NCBI GenBank assembly: GCA_005882905.1
Contig: VBBG01000030.1
Coordinates: 9,536-30,294, forward strand
Reading direction: 5' to 3'
Origin: Candidatus Bathyarchaeota archaeon
GTDB taxonomy: Archaea > Thermoproteota > Bathyarchaeia > 40CM-2-53-6
DNA: 20,759 nucleotides
The notes under the pieces are model-generated. The model was given only the letters and a program-made list of their open reading frames with translations, was not told where the DNA came from and searched no databases. A program made the translations under genes and the position numbers. This document shows, in pieces, positions 13,536-20,759 of the stretch. The first letter of the stretch is position 1. The number at the start of each line of letters is the position of its first letter.

Positions 13536-14408
13536 TTACCCCTTCTTCTTGAGGTGTCTCTCCCAGAACCCCTGCTTCCGCTTCGCGATTCGGCTGGCTG
13601 TTTCAACGCCCACGTCCATGTCCGCCTGACTGGCCCCCGGCTCTTGAGCTGGCGTCTTCGGCTCCTCGACGGAGGCCGTGGGTTTCTGGACAGGTTTGTT
13701 CTCACTCGACTTGGGAGGCTTGGCCTGCTTCGCCGATTCAACGCTCGGCATCGCATTCTCACCCATCGGTTCTACAGCCGCTTCCTTCTCCTCAACCCCG
13801 GCCGCTTCTCCATCTTCCGAGTCCGCCAGTGATATTTCGAACTCGCACTCTGCCTGGCCCTGGGAGATACACTTGGTCTCTCTCGCCTGGACGGTCTTGT
13901 CGAGAACCTCTGCAAAGAGTCCAGCCAGAAACCCGCTGGTGAACATGCAGTTCGGCTCCTCAGACTGGCCATTCTCCATCGCCTCGAAACAGTTGCTAAT
14001 CGCCACACTGGCACTTGCCTTGTCAAAATCTATTTGTCGAATCTTGACTTTGCCCAATCCGAGATTTGTATCCTCGAAGGCCGAGTGAACCAGATTCTCG
14101 AGTGCAGCCCTCTGCTCTGGACCAGTCGATGTGATACTGTCTCGGAATATGCTGCCTTCATGGATGCCAATCCCACTTGCCAAGTATGAGAGGAAGGGCG
14201 CCGCCTGGTCCGCGACGAGACGTTCCAGAGCGTCCCTCATGACTCTGACCACGTCTCTTCGTAGTATGATCATTTTCTGGCCAAAGAACGATATCTCGCC
14301 CTTGTTGTCGTTGAACCGCACCTGGTTTACGGACCCGACGAGCCTCCGCAGGTCCCACGCGTTCGGCCGGTTCTTAGGATTAGTTTGCAGTTGCTGGTAC
14401 CTCCGCAA
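13536..14408 (-). CDS. V4R-domain protein with long disordered tail
   Basis: The 290-residue protein contains a V4R (4-vinyl reductase-like) domain, a small-molecule-binding fold in archaeal and bacterial regulators. An N-terminal helical part covers about 40-115. The V4R core spans about 120-195 with cysteines at 140, 154, 180 and 188; E-T-K-C-I-S-Q-G-Q-A-E-C-E-F-E-I is the family's metal-site-like signature. The region 196-268 is rich in Glu, Pro, Ala and Lys and should be disordered. A basic amphipathic end (K-R-K-Q-G-F-W-E-R-H-L-K-K-K) could bind membrane or protein. The frame starts with TTG at 14408, 29 bases inside the ATPase gene; GTG at 14321 is an alternative. It is third in the PKD/ParA/V4R operon. 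Confidence 0.82.
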   Translation of the reverse strand: MRRYQQLQTNPKNRPNAWDLRRLVGSVNQVRFNDNKGEISFFGQKMIILRRDVVRVMRDALERLVADQAAPFLSYLASGIGIHEGSIFRDSITSTGPEQRAALENLVHSAFEDTNLGLGKVKIRQIDFDKASASVAISNCFEAMENGQSEEPNCMFTSGFLAGLFAEVLDKTVQARETKCISQGQAECEFEISLADSEDGEAAGVEEKEAAVEPMGENAMPSVESAKQAKPPKSSENKPVQKPTASVEEPKTPAQEPGASQADMDVGVETASRIAKRKQGFWERHLKKKG

Positions 14409-15165
14409 GTTCTTTCGTCAAGAGTTCTACCGCCTCGTTCACTTTGTGAGCGAAGGCTGAATCAGGGTTGTCGATTACAAAGACTGATCTGCTCAGGTTG
14501 TTTATGACGTCAATCTGAAAGTCGAAAGCCTGGAGGAATCTGGACCTGAAGAGTACCGCCAGCTCCTTGCCGACCTTGACCGCGTCCTTGAGCCTCACCC
14601 CTGGGGGTACCATGTTGAGAGTGAGGAAGGTCGGCTTCCCAAACGTCTCTGCTAGGAGCACCATAACGGCCGTTCCGAACAGGTCCTGCTGGTCGACCCG
14701 TGATACCAGCACCAGTGCGTCGCAGCATCCCATCGCGAGAACCGTATCATTCTCCACTCCCGGGTGTGTGTCGACTATGATGTAGTCGAGGTTGCACTGT
14801 TCGCCAACCTTCTGCAGCGTATCTTGGAACAGGGTCACTTCAAGCCCCGCCTTCAATAGACGTAGCATGTCCTCGACCTTGTTACTCGCGGGACAGAAGT
14901 AGAGGCCGCCCTTCAGCTTAGGGAACCTCGGAGTGAGATCTATAATCACATCAGCAGGATTTGCATCTCCGAGAAATATGTCTGTGAGTGTCGCCTTGAC
15001 CTCGCCTTTCTTGAGACCAAAAAGAACATGAAGCCCTGGTCCGGAGAGATCCAAGTCCATCACGCCGACCCGATGGTGCATCGCGAGGATAGCAGCCAAA
15101 TTTGCGGTGAGGGTCGTCTTTCCCGTTCCGCCTTTAAACGAGTGAACTGCGATTACCTTAGTCAC
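14380..15165 (-). CDS. ParA/MinD-family P-loop ATPase
   Basis: The 261-residue protein is a deviant Walker ATPase. S-F-K-G-G-T-G-K-T-T places the signature lysine at 11 and the P-loop lysine at 16. The switch I region is M-D-L-D-L-S-G-P-G-L (36-45), and the Walker B-like strand is D-Y-I-I-V-D-T-H-P-G (Asp132), followed by V-L-V-S-R-V-D-Q-Q-D. These ATPases dimerise on ATP and position partners such as chromosomes, chemoreceptors or division proteins. No C-terminal membrane helix like that of MinD is evident. The start GTG overlaps the upstream stop as GTGA, and the end overlaps the V4R gene by 29 bases, so all three are translated together. Its likely cargo is therefore the PKD surface protein or the V4R protein. 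Confidence 0.93.
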   Translation of the reverse strand: MTKVIAVHSFKGGTGKTTLTANLAAILAMHHRVGVMDLDLSGPGLHVLFGLKKGEVKATLTDIFLGDANPADVIIDLTPRFPKLKGGLYFCPASNKVEDMLRLLKAGLEVTLFQDTLQKVGEQCNLDYIIVDTHPGVENDTVLAMGCCDALVLVSRVDQQDLFGTAVMVLLAETFGKPTFLTLNMVPPGVRLKDAVKVGKELAVLFRSRFLQAFDFQIDVINNLSRSVFVIDNPDSAFAHKVNEAVELLTKELAEVPATAN

Positions 15166-17279
15166 TGGTCATCCTTATCCTTCTTCAACTGATCCTTCAC
15201 CGACTGGAAAAAGTCCTGGTTCTCGATCCTGCCAGCCTCCGACCTGACGGCTTCCAGATCGATCTTCAGCCGTGCGTGTGTCACTCTGTGCCTTCTGAAC
15301 GCGAAGAAGCCTCCCGCAACCAGCGTTGCAATGATTGCGGCGAGGATCCCGAAGTAGTAGAGTGGAAGGGAGAGTACGCCCCCTTGCGACGAAGTGGCTT
15401 GTATCGTTTCATCGCGTGTGTAGGAGGCTGATTGTCCACTATTGTCGGTCACTGTGACGGTGATGGTGAACGTCTTTGAGCTTGCTGCTCCCGTAAGGGT
15501 GTAGCTGTGGCTGTCGGTGGTCCCTGACACGCTGTCGATTGACCCGTCACCCCAGTCGACGATCGTGCCGCTAATCGTTCCGTCAGGGTCAGAGGCTGTT
15601 ATGGTTACCGTGACTGGCTGTCCGGTAGCCTGGCTCGTTGTAGAGGTTGAGAAAGTCACGGTGGGCTGTCGGTCAATGATCGTGATCTGATTCGAGAACG
15701 GTGCTGTGGAAGCGCTGTTGTCCGTAACGGTTAGGGTCACATTGAATATTCCAGCTAAGTTGTACATGTGGCTCGGGTTCGACCCGGACCCGAGTGTCCC
15801 GTCTCCGAAGGCCCACGAGTAGGTCACGATCGTTCCGTCAGGATCGTAGCTCGCCGTGCCGTCGAAGCTTATCGATACACCGGTGAGAGCAGTCGAGGGC
15901 GAGTACGTGAAACTGGCGACCGGGAGATTGTCTTGGATTGTTATCGCCCTCGTCGCGGAGCCGCTGTTTGGCGGCGTGGCAGAGTCTCCGACTCTCAACT
16001 CGAGAGACCATAATCCGCCAGGGTCGGTGGCCTGGCGTGAATATGTGCCTACCCAGAGATTAAGGCCTGAGTCGAAGATTACTGGGACAGTATCGTTGAC
16101 AGGGGGTGAGCCGCTGAAGACCAGGTATGAAAAGACGCTTCCCCCCGACTGGAGGCGTGTCCCGTCAGGGTACGATATTGTCGCGTTGAACTTGACGGGT
16201 TGGCCTATCGGAACATAGGTCGTGGCGCTCATGCTGATCGTGAAGGTTGCGCTTACGAGCTGTGCTGTGCTGTTTCGAGAGGCGAGGGGACCCGAGTTTC
16301 CATAGGAGTCAGCGTATCCACCGCGGGCGAGGGACGTTGTCCAGGTCCCGGTTTGGTTATAGGGGGTTGTCTTGTAAGTGGCGTTGAATGTCTGACTTGC
16401 GCTTGAGTATGTTGTAGTCAAAGTCAGGTTCATGCCATCGGGTCTGGCTAGTGTCAGCAGAGCCACTCCGTTTGAAGCGATGGTTCCATCTGGATAAACA
16501 GGCTGGAACGAGAAGCTCATCGTCTCGGTTCTTTGATAGATGCTCTTCGCAGAGCCAAGCGTGGAGATAGACATCACGGCGGGCCGCACATTGAAGCCCT
16601 GGATATCAGCTGGAGTCTTGATTGTGCTAGTACCGTTAATTGTTAGCACGTATCCGTTGTTGTCGATCGTCGCGTTCCTCGGAATCTTCCAGTTGGCAAC
16701 CACTACTCCTGTTCCCGATGCTGCCAGCGTCTGGGTGAAGACGGTTGTAGATGTCGTATATGTTGCGATCTTCACGTTGACCTGCTCTGATGGACCATAA
16801 CCGGTCGCATGAATGTTGACGGTTTGTGTTCTCTGATACTCCGTGTTGTCCGTCAGGATGATGAGAAAGTAGGTTGCGGCAACGGGGTTCGAGGCTAGGA
16901 GGGGTCTAACTTGGTCGGCCCAGGTGACATATTGGCCCACCAGTGAGTTAGGGCCTGGGAAAGACGAGGTTGGATAGTAGAAGGGAGGTAGCGTGAACTG
17001 TGTCTGGCCTGGAAGTGTGGTATAGTTCTGGAGGACAGACTGATGAGTGATCGAGGCCGGATCTCGCACGGAGAATCTGAACTGGTAGAGTGTGTTTCCT
17101 GTCGCCCCTGAAACTGAGAATACGAGCGTGATCGTGGAGCCCTCTTGGGTAAGGAACGGTATGGTCCCCAGGCTGTACGTTACAGCATGTGCTCTCGGAA
17201 CGAGATTTGTCAATAGGGACGGGGCGAGAAGCGCAAGAGCGATGAGAAGAACATAGCGTGTCGCTCTCTTGTATCGCAC
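15162..17279 (-). CDS. large PKD-domain surface protein with signal peptide and C-terminal anchor
   Basis: From the chosen start the protein has 705 residues. It opens with R-Y-K-R-A-T-R and a hydrophobic signal segment ending P-R-A-H-A (near residue 32). About 420 residues of beta-rich, Thr/Ser-rich sequence follow, then two PKD domains (about 453-538 and 539-625, with W-A-F-G-D-G and V-D-W-G-D-G). A membrane helix (about 635-661) and a 44-residue charged cytoplasmic tail close it. Many N-x-S/T sequons suggest an N-glycosylated surface or S-layer-associated protein. GTG at 17279 is preferred over GTG 17318. GGAGG lies 6 bases upstream, the signal peptide then sits at the N-terminus, and TTTAG near 17330 fits as TATA box. 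First gene of the operon. Confidence 0.88.
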   Translation of the reverse strand: MRYKRATRYVLLIALALLAPSLLTNLVPRAHAVTYSLGTIPFLTQEGSTITLVFSVSGATGNTLYQFRFSVRDPASITHQSVLQNYTTLPGQTQFTLPPFYYPTSSFPGPNSLVGQYVTWADQVRPLLASNPVAATYFLIILTDNTEYQRTQTVNIHATGYGPSEQVNVKIATYTTSTTVFTQTLAASGTGVVVANWKIPRNATIDNNGYVLTINGTSTIKTPADIQGFNVRPAVMSISTLGSAKSIYQRTETMSFSFQPVYPDGTIASNGVALLTLARPDGMNLTLTTTYSSASQTFNATYKTTPYNQTGTWTTSLARGGYADSYGNSGPLASRNSTAQLVSATFTISMSATTYVPIGQPVKFNATISYPDGTRLQSGGSVFSYLVFSGSPPVNDTVPVIFDSGLNLWVGTYSRQATDPGGLWSLELRVGDSATPPNSGSATRAITIQDNLPVASFTYSPSTALTGVSISFDGTASYDPDGTIVTYSWAFGDGTLGSGSNPSHMYNLAGIFNVTLTVTDNSASTAPFSNQITIIDRQPTVTFSTSTTSQATGQPVTVTITASDPDGTISGTIVDWGDGSIDSVSGTTDSHSYTLTGAASSKTFTITVTVTDNSGQSASYTRDETIQATSSQGGVLSLPLYYFGILAAIIATLVAGGFFAFRRHRVTHARLKIDLEAVRSEAGRIENQDFFQSVKDQLKKDKDDQ

Positions 17280-17507
17280 GACGTGCCTCCCCGTAGCCAG
17301 AACTGTGAACCACGACACTCTCGCATTGGACTAAAGTGTCGCGTAACTCGAAGTCTAACAGTGAGGTATCCAGTCGCGTCGGTGATTTCAGACTTGGGCA
17401 TCACATGTGTTCATCATGTGGCTCCTGTTCGTTTGCGGGTTTCGACGACAAATTTCCATGGGAGAAACCAATAAGAAGTCGAAGACCCGGTCCATCGACG
17501 ATGATTC

Positions 17508-17903
17508 ATGTCAAAGCTGACTGAAAGCGCAAGAAAGATGCTCGAAGGCAAGAACTTCGTATACTTAGCCACCGTCAATCCTGACGGAACGCCACAGGTC
17601 ACTCCTACATGGGTGGACACTGATGGCCACTTCGTTCTCATCAACACCGCGGTTGGTCGTGTTAAGCACCGCAATGTGAAGAAGAATCCCCACGTTGCCC
17701 TTGCAATAACCGACCAGACGAATCCCTACAACCTGGTTCTGATACGAGGCAAGGTTGTGGAACATGTGACTGGCCAGGTCGCGGAGGAGCATATTGACAA
17801 GATGGCGAAGAAGTACAGGGGCCTTGACAAGTACCCGAACCGGAGCCCAGGCGAGCAGCGGGTCTTGATCAAGATTGAACCTGTAAAAGTTATCACCCGA
17901 TAG
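17508..17903 (+). CDS. PPOX-class split-barrel oxidoreductase, probably F420-dependent
   Basis: The 131-residue protein matches the PPOX-class family typified by mycobacterial Rv1155: F-V-Y-L-A-T-V-N-P-D-G-T-P-Q-V-T-P-T-W-V (17-36), then V-G-R-V-K-H-R-N-V-K-K-N-P-H-V-A-L (49-65), the V-L-I-R-G-K-V strand and a C-terminal R-V-L-I-K-I-E-P-V-K-V. The R-x-K-x-R-N-x-x-x-N-P segment binds the cofactor phosphate. The family reduces unsaturated substrates with F420H2 or uses FMN; the choice cannot be read here. It is a single gene with an ATG start, divergent from the PKD operon. It is not a close copy of the other split-barrel protein at 6596-6964. Confidence 0.9.
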   Translation: MSKLTESARKMLEGKNFVYLATVNPDGTPQVTPTWVDTDGHFVLINTAVGRVKHRNVKKNPHVALAITDQTNPYNLVLIRGKVVEHVTGQVAEEHIDKMAKKYRGLDKYPNRSPGEQRVLIKIEPVKVITR

Positions 17904-17971
17904 CGAGCCAGACCCAATCTTCCCAGGTCAATTTGCAATAATCCTAGCGACGAGAATGGACCGATACCAGC

Positions 17972-18373
17972 CTACTCGTCTTCGTCTAGTTCTTTCTTCG
18001 ACGATTGCTTGTTTGGAAGAGGAGGGGGTTCTCCACCTGTCGGTTTGAAGCTTTCAGAGATCAGCGTCTGGAATCCTTCCAGCGCACTGTCGATGACTCC
18101 CTTCAGTTCTTCTCCTGCTGAAATGTCTCGGCTCACTGCGCCGCGCTGGTTGACGATCCGTGACTTTTTGAGGACCTTTGCCATGTCCGCCTCTGCCAGT
18201 CCGCAGAGCTTCATGAGGCTGATGAGGTAGAACGAGGTCTTCCCGTCGAGTGACTCTTTCGATGCGCCGATCATTTTGGCGAGTTCACCTCTGTAGATGC
18301 GGCCCTGTTTCAGAATGGCTTTACTGACTAGGTCCTCTAGGACCTGCGGTGGGACTCTGACCAGTATGGCCAT
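17972..18373 (-). CDS. unknown small protein with acidic tail
   Basis: I do not recognise a family. The 133-residue protein begins M-A-I-L-V-R-V-P-P-Q-V-L-E-D-L-V and has short helices with a possible helix-turn-helix character (G-R-I-Y-R-G-E-L-A-K-M-I-G-A-S-K-E-S, 24-41). Two further helices follow, and then a Pro-rich and strongly acidic tail (K-E-L-D-E-D-E). Gene-like base composition and the clear ATG start support it as real. DNA binding is possible but unproven. It is convergent with the split-barrel gene. Confidence 0.65.
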   Translation of the reverse strand: MAILVRVPPQVLEDLVSKAILKQGRIYRGELAKMIGASKESLDGKTSFYLISLMKLCGLAEADMAKVLKKSRIVNQRGAVSRDISAGEELKGVIDSALEGFQTLISESFKPTGGEPPPLPNKQSSKKELDEDE

Positions 18374-18548
18374 TTTCTATCGACGCCTCATGGGTCTGGA
18401 CAGTGCGACTGGACCTTTTTGGACCGTGAGAGCAGAGTAGAAAAGAGGATTGTATTAGCCTGATCTTACCCGAATCTTAAGCCCTGAAACATACGCTCTG
18501 ATTGTTTCGGAGGATGGAGTTATTAGTTTCATTTGTCCCTTAGAATCT

Positions 18549-18563
18549 GGGGGCTCGTCCCCC
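18549..18563. repeat. GC-rich hairpin
   Basis: GGGGG and CCCCC pair around CTCGT in the 233-base gap between two divergent genes. No clear role; it lies before the orphan gene at 18607. The rest of 18374-18606 shows only possible TATA-like stretches. Confidence 0.4.
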
Positions 18564-18606
18564 GGTAGGCTCATCAATACTGCCCAAGCTCGAAACGGCG
18601 TGCTCC

Positions 18607-18966
18607 TTGGAGTCGTTCCGGAGATTCATGATCACGAGCACCTGCCGCTCGTTTATCCCGAACGATTATCAGTTGGACATGTCGGTCTTTCCAGAGAGGG
18701 CTAGGGATCTAGGAACCATGTATGTGGAAGCGGAGGATAAGGAGACGTTGGGCCGGGTCAACGAGATCAGCTTTGTCAGAGTCAACTATGTTCTGGGAAT
18801 AATCTACAATTCGAAGAGTGGGCATACGCAGCTAAAGTGGCGGCACGTCCGCGGGGACCAGGGTCGTCTATCGGGTGAGGCGAGCACGAACACGATGGTG
18901 AACCTTTACGAGGCGGGCGCATTGGACAGGTCGTTTATCCGAACAATCGCTCCACGAATCCAGTGA
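18607..18966 (+). CDS. orphan hypothetical protein
   Basis: No family is recognised. The frame of 119 residues begins with TTG and has an ATG at 18628 as alternative; no clear Shine-Dalgarno precedes either. It contains D-Y-Q-L-D-M-S-V-F-P-E-R-A-R, then Y-V-E-A-E-D-K-E-T-L-G-R-V-N-E and a strand-rich part F-V-R-V-N-Y-V-L-G-I-I-Y-N. Third-position bases look gene-like and the opposite strand has no better frame, so it is probably real but perhaps lineage-specific. Confidence 0.5.
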   Translation: MESFRRFMITSTCRSFIPNDYQLDMSVFPERARDLGTMYVEAEDKETLGRVNEISFVRVNYVLGIIYNSKSGHTQLKWRHVRGDQGRLSGEASTNTMVNLYEAGALDRSFIRTIAPRIQ

Positions 18967-19476
18967 GAACGCTCTAGAAATCCCGAGATCTCCTTACTTG
19001 GCTGGCGACCAGTTTCACCCTGGCCCAGTATCGTGCCGACGTTAAATCTCCGACATCCAACCAAAACCTGGGCAGGATGGCATAAGAGATCCAAGGCCTC
19101 TTTCCGTGACCGTCCGGCTCAACAGCCACAAAACAAGCCCAGATCTCAGATCCGAGCATGCGATCTGACCTCGCGCACTTTTCACGCTGACCTGCACGTT
19201 GACCTCCACGATCTCCAATACGCCTGACTCGGCGAATCTTCGCGACAAACCGGAATCCAAGCCCAGACCGGGTTCAACTGGCGGGACCCTATCCAGAAAA
19301 TCTCAAAAACGTTGATCCTCGCGACTCAAGAGCGGTTTTCCAAGCAAGGCCAGCGGCAGGAGGCATCTGTTTCACTCCGAATTCTGAGAATCGTCCAGTT
19401 TGGGAACTCCGAGCTTGGAACAGAAATCTCGGCCGCGAGCCGATGATCGGATCTCCGGCACGGATGGTTAGACATG
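18967..19476. other. long intergenic region without a convincing gene
   Basis: Short frames exist on both strands, but none has a plausible start, composition or motif. The only notable element is a degenerate tandem repeat at 19183-19210 (unit CACGYTGACCTS, two copies and part of a third), with another TGACCT at 19166-19171. GAGATCT-like palindromes occur near 19141. No tRNA, and no RNase P or SRP RNA signature was found by eye. Confidence 0.5.
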
Positions 19477-19483
19477 CTTTATC
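19477..19483 (+). promoter_or_regulatory. TATA box of the KaiC-like gene
   Basis: CTTTATC lies 43 bases before the TTG at 19526, predicting a start near 19506 and a leader of about 20 bases that includes GGGAG (19509-19513). Confidence 0.5.
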
Positions 19484-19525
19484 ACTTGTAGACCAGCTTC
19501 AATTTACCGGGAGTCTGAGCCAATA

Positions 19526-20329
19526 TTGCCGACGCTCTTCTCGACCGGGATAGAAGCTCTCGACAAGGTTCTCCCCAAGGGGATCCCGAGGAACAGCATG
19601 ATGATCCTCGCCGGAGAACTCGGCACAGGCAAGTCTGTGCTGATGAGCCAGCTTCTCTATGGCGTGCTGAAGAGGCGGAAGGAGCCGTGTATCTACATGA
19701 CCTTCGAGGGGCCGCCACTCGCCGTCGAACAGGATATGGAGTCTTTCGGCTGGGACATCGCGCCTTTTCTCGAATCCGGCCAGCTGCGGTTCATAGATTG
19801 TTTCTCGTTCAGAATGGAGCCCGTCGAGGTTCCTTCCTACGTTCACTATGTGAAGGATCCACGAGATCTTCACTCGGTAACGAGTGCTCTCTTCAACATG
19901 ATGGAAGAGATGAAGATGTCTGGCCGAGGAGCCGTCTTCGTCGACTCTCTAACAGAAATGTTCACCCTCGTCCAGGAGGAGCGTCCCCTCGTATTCCACA
20001 TGCTCGACGGTGTGAAATCATGGAGGGCGAAGGGGCCCAAAGAGAAGCTTGTTCCATTCTTCTGCTCCCACCACACACCGCTGCGCGCCTACGTGGAGCT
20101 TGATGATCTTCTCTTCTACGTGGTTGACGGGATACTCGACGTCAGGTTCAATCCGGGCTTCGCGGAGCGAGGACTCTTGGTCAAACAGTTCAGGGTCCGC
20201 AGGATGAAAGGCGCTCCCCACGAGACCTACTGGGTCACCTTCTCGGTTACCTCGAGAGGCGTGACCGAGGTAGAGTTGCCCGTACCTGTCCTATCGACCG
20301 AGAGGTCGCGTACCAGCAGGAAGAAGTAG
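19526..20329 (+). CDS. KaiC/RAD55-type single-domain RecA-superfamily ATPase
   Basis: The 267-residue protein begins with the KaiC-like lead S-T-G-I-E-A-L-D-K-V-L-P-K-G-I-P, then Walker A G-E-L-G-T-G-K-S (30-37). The strand P-C-I-Y-M-T-F-E-G (54-62) carries the catalytic-type Glu, and Walker B is G-A-V-F-V-D-S-L (Asp140). The C-terminal strands F-F-C-S-H-H-T-P and the R-x-x-R-M-K-G segment also match archaeal KaiC-like proteins. They are often linked to signal transduction or motility regulation rather than recombination. The start is a TTG, the only good choice given the TATA box. A zinc-ribbon protein gene follows 31 bases later in the same direction. Confidence 0.9.
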   Translation: MPTLFSTGIEALDKVLPKGIPRNSMMILAGELGTGKSVLMSQLLYGVLKRRKEPCIYMTFEGPPLAVEQDMESFGWDIAPFLESGQLRFIDCFSFRMEPVEVPSYVHYVKDPRDLHSVTSALFNMMEEMKMSGRGAVFVDSLTEMFTLVQEERPLVFHMLDGVKSWRAKGPKEKLVPFFCSHHTPLRAYVELDDLLFYVVDGILDVRFNPGFAERGLLVKQFRVRRMKGAPHETYWVTFSVTSRGVTEVELPVPVLSTERSRTSRKK

Positions 20330-20360
20330 CCCATTCCACACCGGCCTCAACGGAAGGGCT

Positions 20361-20759
20361 GTGGCCGTTAATCACGGAAGCCATAACGAACATCAGGCCT
20401 ACGGCGGCCATCCCGCTGTCCACACGGGCCCTCCTCGCATCAAAGTTCCCTACTCAAAGAACCCCGTGTTCGTAGCCGAAGGCTACAAGCCGCCCGTGGT
20501 GGCGGGTCGAAGCTTCGAATACGAGACAACTCCAGAGAACGCGGAATACTGGCAGACACTTAGCCTCGCCTATCGTCAGTATTTGAAGAAGGAGGCAGAT
20601 ACGCGAATGATAGACCTACGGCTTCTACTAGACGAGAGGCGGAGCGGAGCCTTCCGGTGTGTAGGATGCGGCAAACCGATGGTCATGCGAGAGCTGTTCG
20701 CCAATGGCGACCGGGTCTACCAGTGCCTCAACGGCGACTGCGTAAAGAGGATCATCCGG
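20361..20759 (+). CDS. zinc-ribbon protein, N-terminal part (cut by the window's right edge)
   Basis: The frame is open to the end of the window (133 codons so far). The likely start is GTG at 20361 with GGAAGG just upstream; the spacing is short. The N-terminus is rich in His and Gly (V-N-H-G-S-H-N-E-H-Q), followed by a helical part (T-L-S-L-A-Y-R-Q-Y-L-K-K-E). A zinc-binding knuckle comes next: C-V-G-C-G-K, then Y-Q-C-L-N-G-D-C, which gives four cysteines. The family is not recognised. It probably shares a transcript with the KaiC-like ATPase. Confidence 0.75.
   Translation, partial: MAVNHGSHNEHQAYGGHPAVHTGPPRIKVPYSKNPVFVAEGYKPPVVAGRSFEYETTPENAEYWQTLSLAYRQYLKKEADTRMIDLRLLLDERRSGAFRCVGCGKPMVMRELFANGDRVYQCLNGDCVKRIIR

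Noticed and set aside
13292..13762. 156-codon minus-strand frame across the V4R tail
   Set aside because: Its composition is Arg/Ser-rich, as expected of a shifted reading of the V4R gene, and no family features are seen.
19042..19260. 72-codon minus-strand frame in the intergenic gap
   Set aside because: It has no promoter, ribosome site or recognisable motif, and its end is unlike a protein.

Overview
The window (about 20.8 kb) reads as archaeal chromosome. It holds a SUI1/aIF1 translation factor, a crenarchaeal-type zinc-containing seven-iron ferredoxin, a DUF1512 protein, a KaiC/RAD55-type ATPase, a V4R-domain protein, a probable F420-type flavin-barrel enzyme, and a tRNA-Ser gene with an anticodon-loop intron and no encoded CCA. 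Short or leaderless transcripts behind TATA boxes are common, as are TTG and GTG starts. This mix fits the Thaumarchaeota/Bathyarchaeota part of the TACK archaea best, but that placement is inference. There are no rRNA genes, insertion sequences, CRISPR arrays or phage genes.

Layout. 1-3.3 kb: the end of one alpha/beta hydrolase faces a complete haloperoxidase-type hydrolase; then a peroxiredoxin followed by a CPYC thioredoxin-fold gene, and a short Tag-like DNA glycosylase. 3.4-5.6 kb: a CoA-binding protein, a small membrane protein broken by a one-base frameshift, and DUF1512. 5.6-7.5 kb: a flavin split-barrel gene and a cytoplasmic HtrA-like protease, divergent from an HxlR regulator with a palindromic operator candidate between them. 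7.5-10.2 kb: DoxX, an HExxH protein and aIF1 in one unit, then a two-helix membrane protein coupled to a Rieske ferredoxin. 10.3-12.1 kb: zinc ferredoxin and enolase. 12.2-13.5 kb: an orphan helical protein, the tRNA and a structured intergenic stretch. 13.4-17.3 kb: a tightly coupled trio (PKD-domain surface protein, ParA/MinD ATPase, V4R protein). 17.5-20.8 kb: a split-barrel enzyme, two orphan proteins, a 560-base gap, a KaiC-like ATPase and the start of a zinc-ribbon protein that runs off the end.

Themes. Much of the window concerns redox and protein quality control: a one-cysteine peroxiredoxin beside a dithiol protein, an HxlR regulator with a cysteine in the usual place, two flavin-barrel proteins, DoxX, Rieske and a ferredoxin. 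The most unusual candidate system is the PKD/ParA/V4R trio. It couples a glycosylatable, doubly membrane-anchored surface protein to a cytoplasmic positioning-type ATPase and a small-molecule-binding-type domain with a long disordered tail. Two genes carry probable single-G frameshifts that may be real or assembly errors. Four gene starts were moved because a Shine-Dalgarno or TATA element argues for an internal start. Three coding regions are easy to miss: the two cut by the window edges, and the HExxH gene buried in a longer spurious frame.
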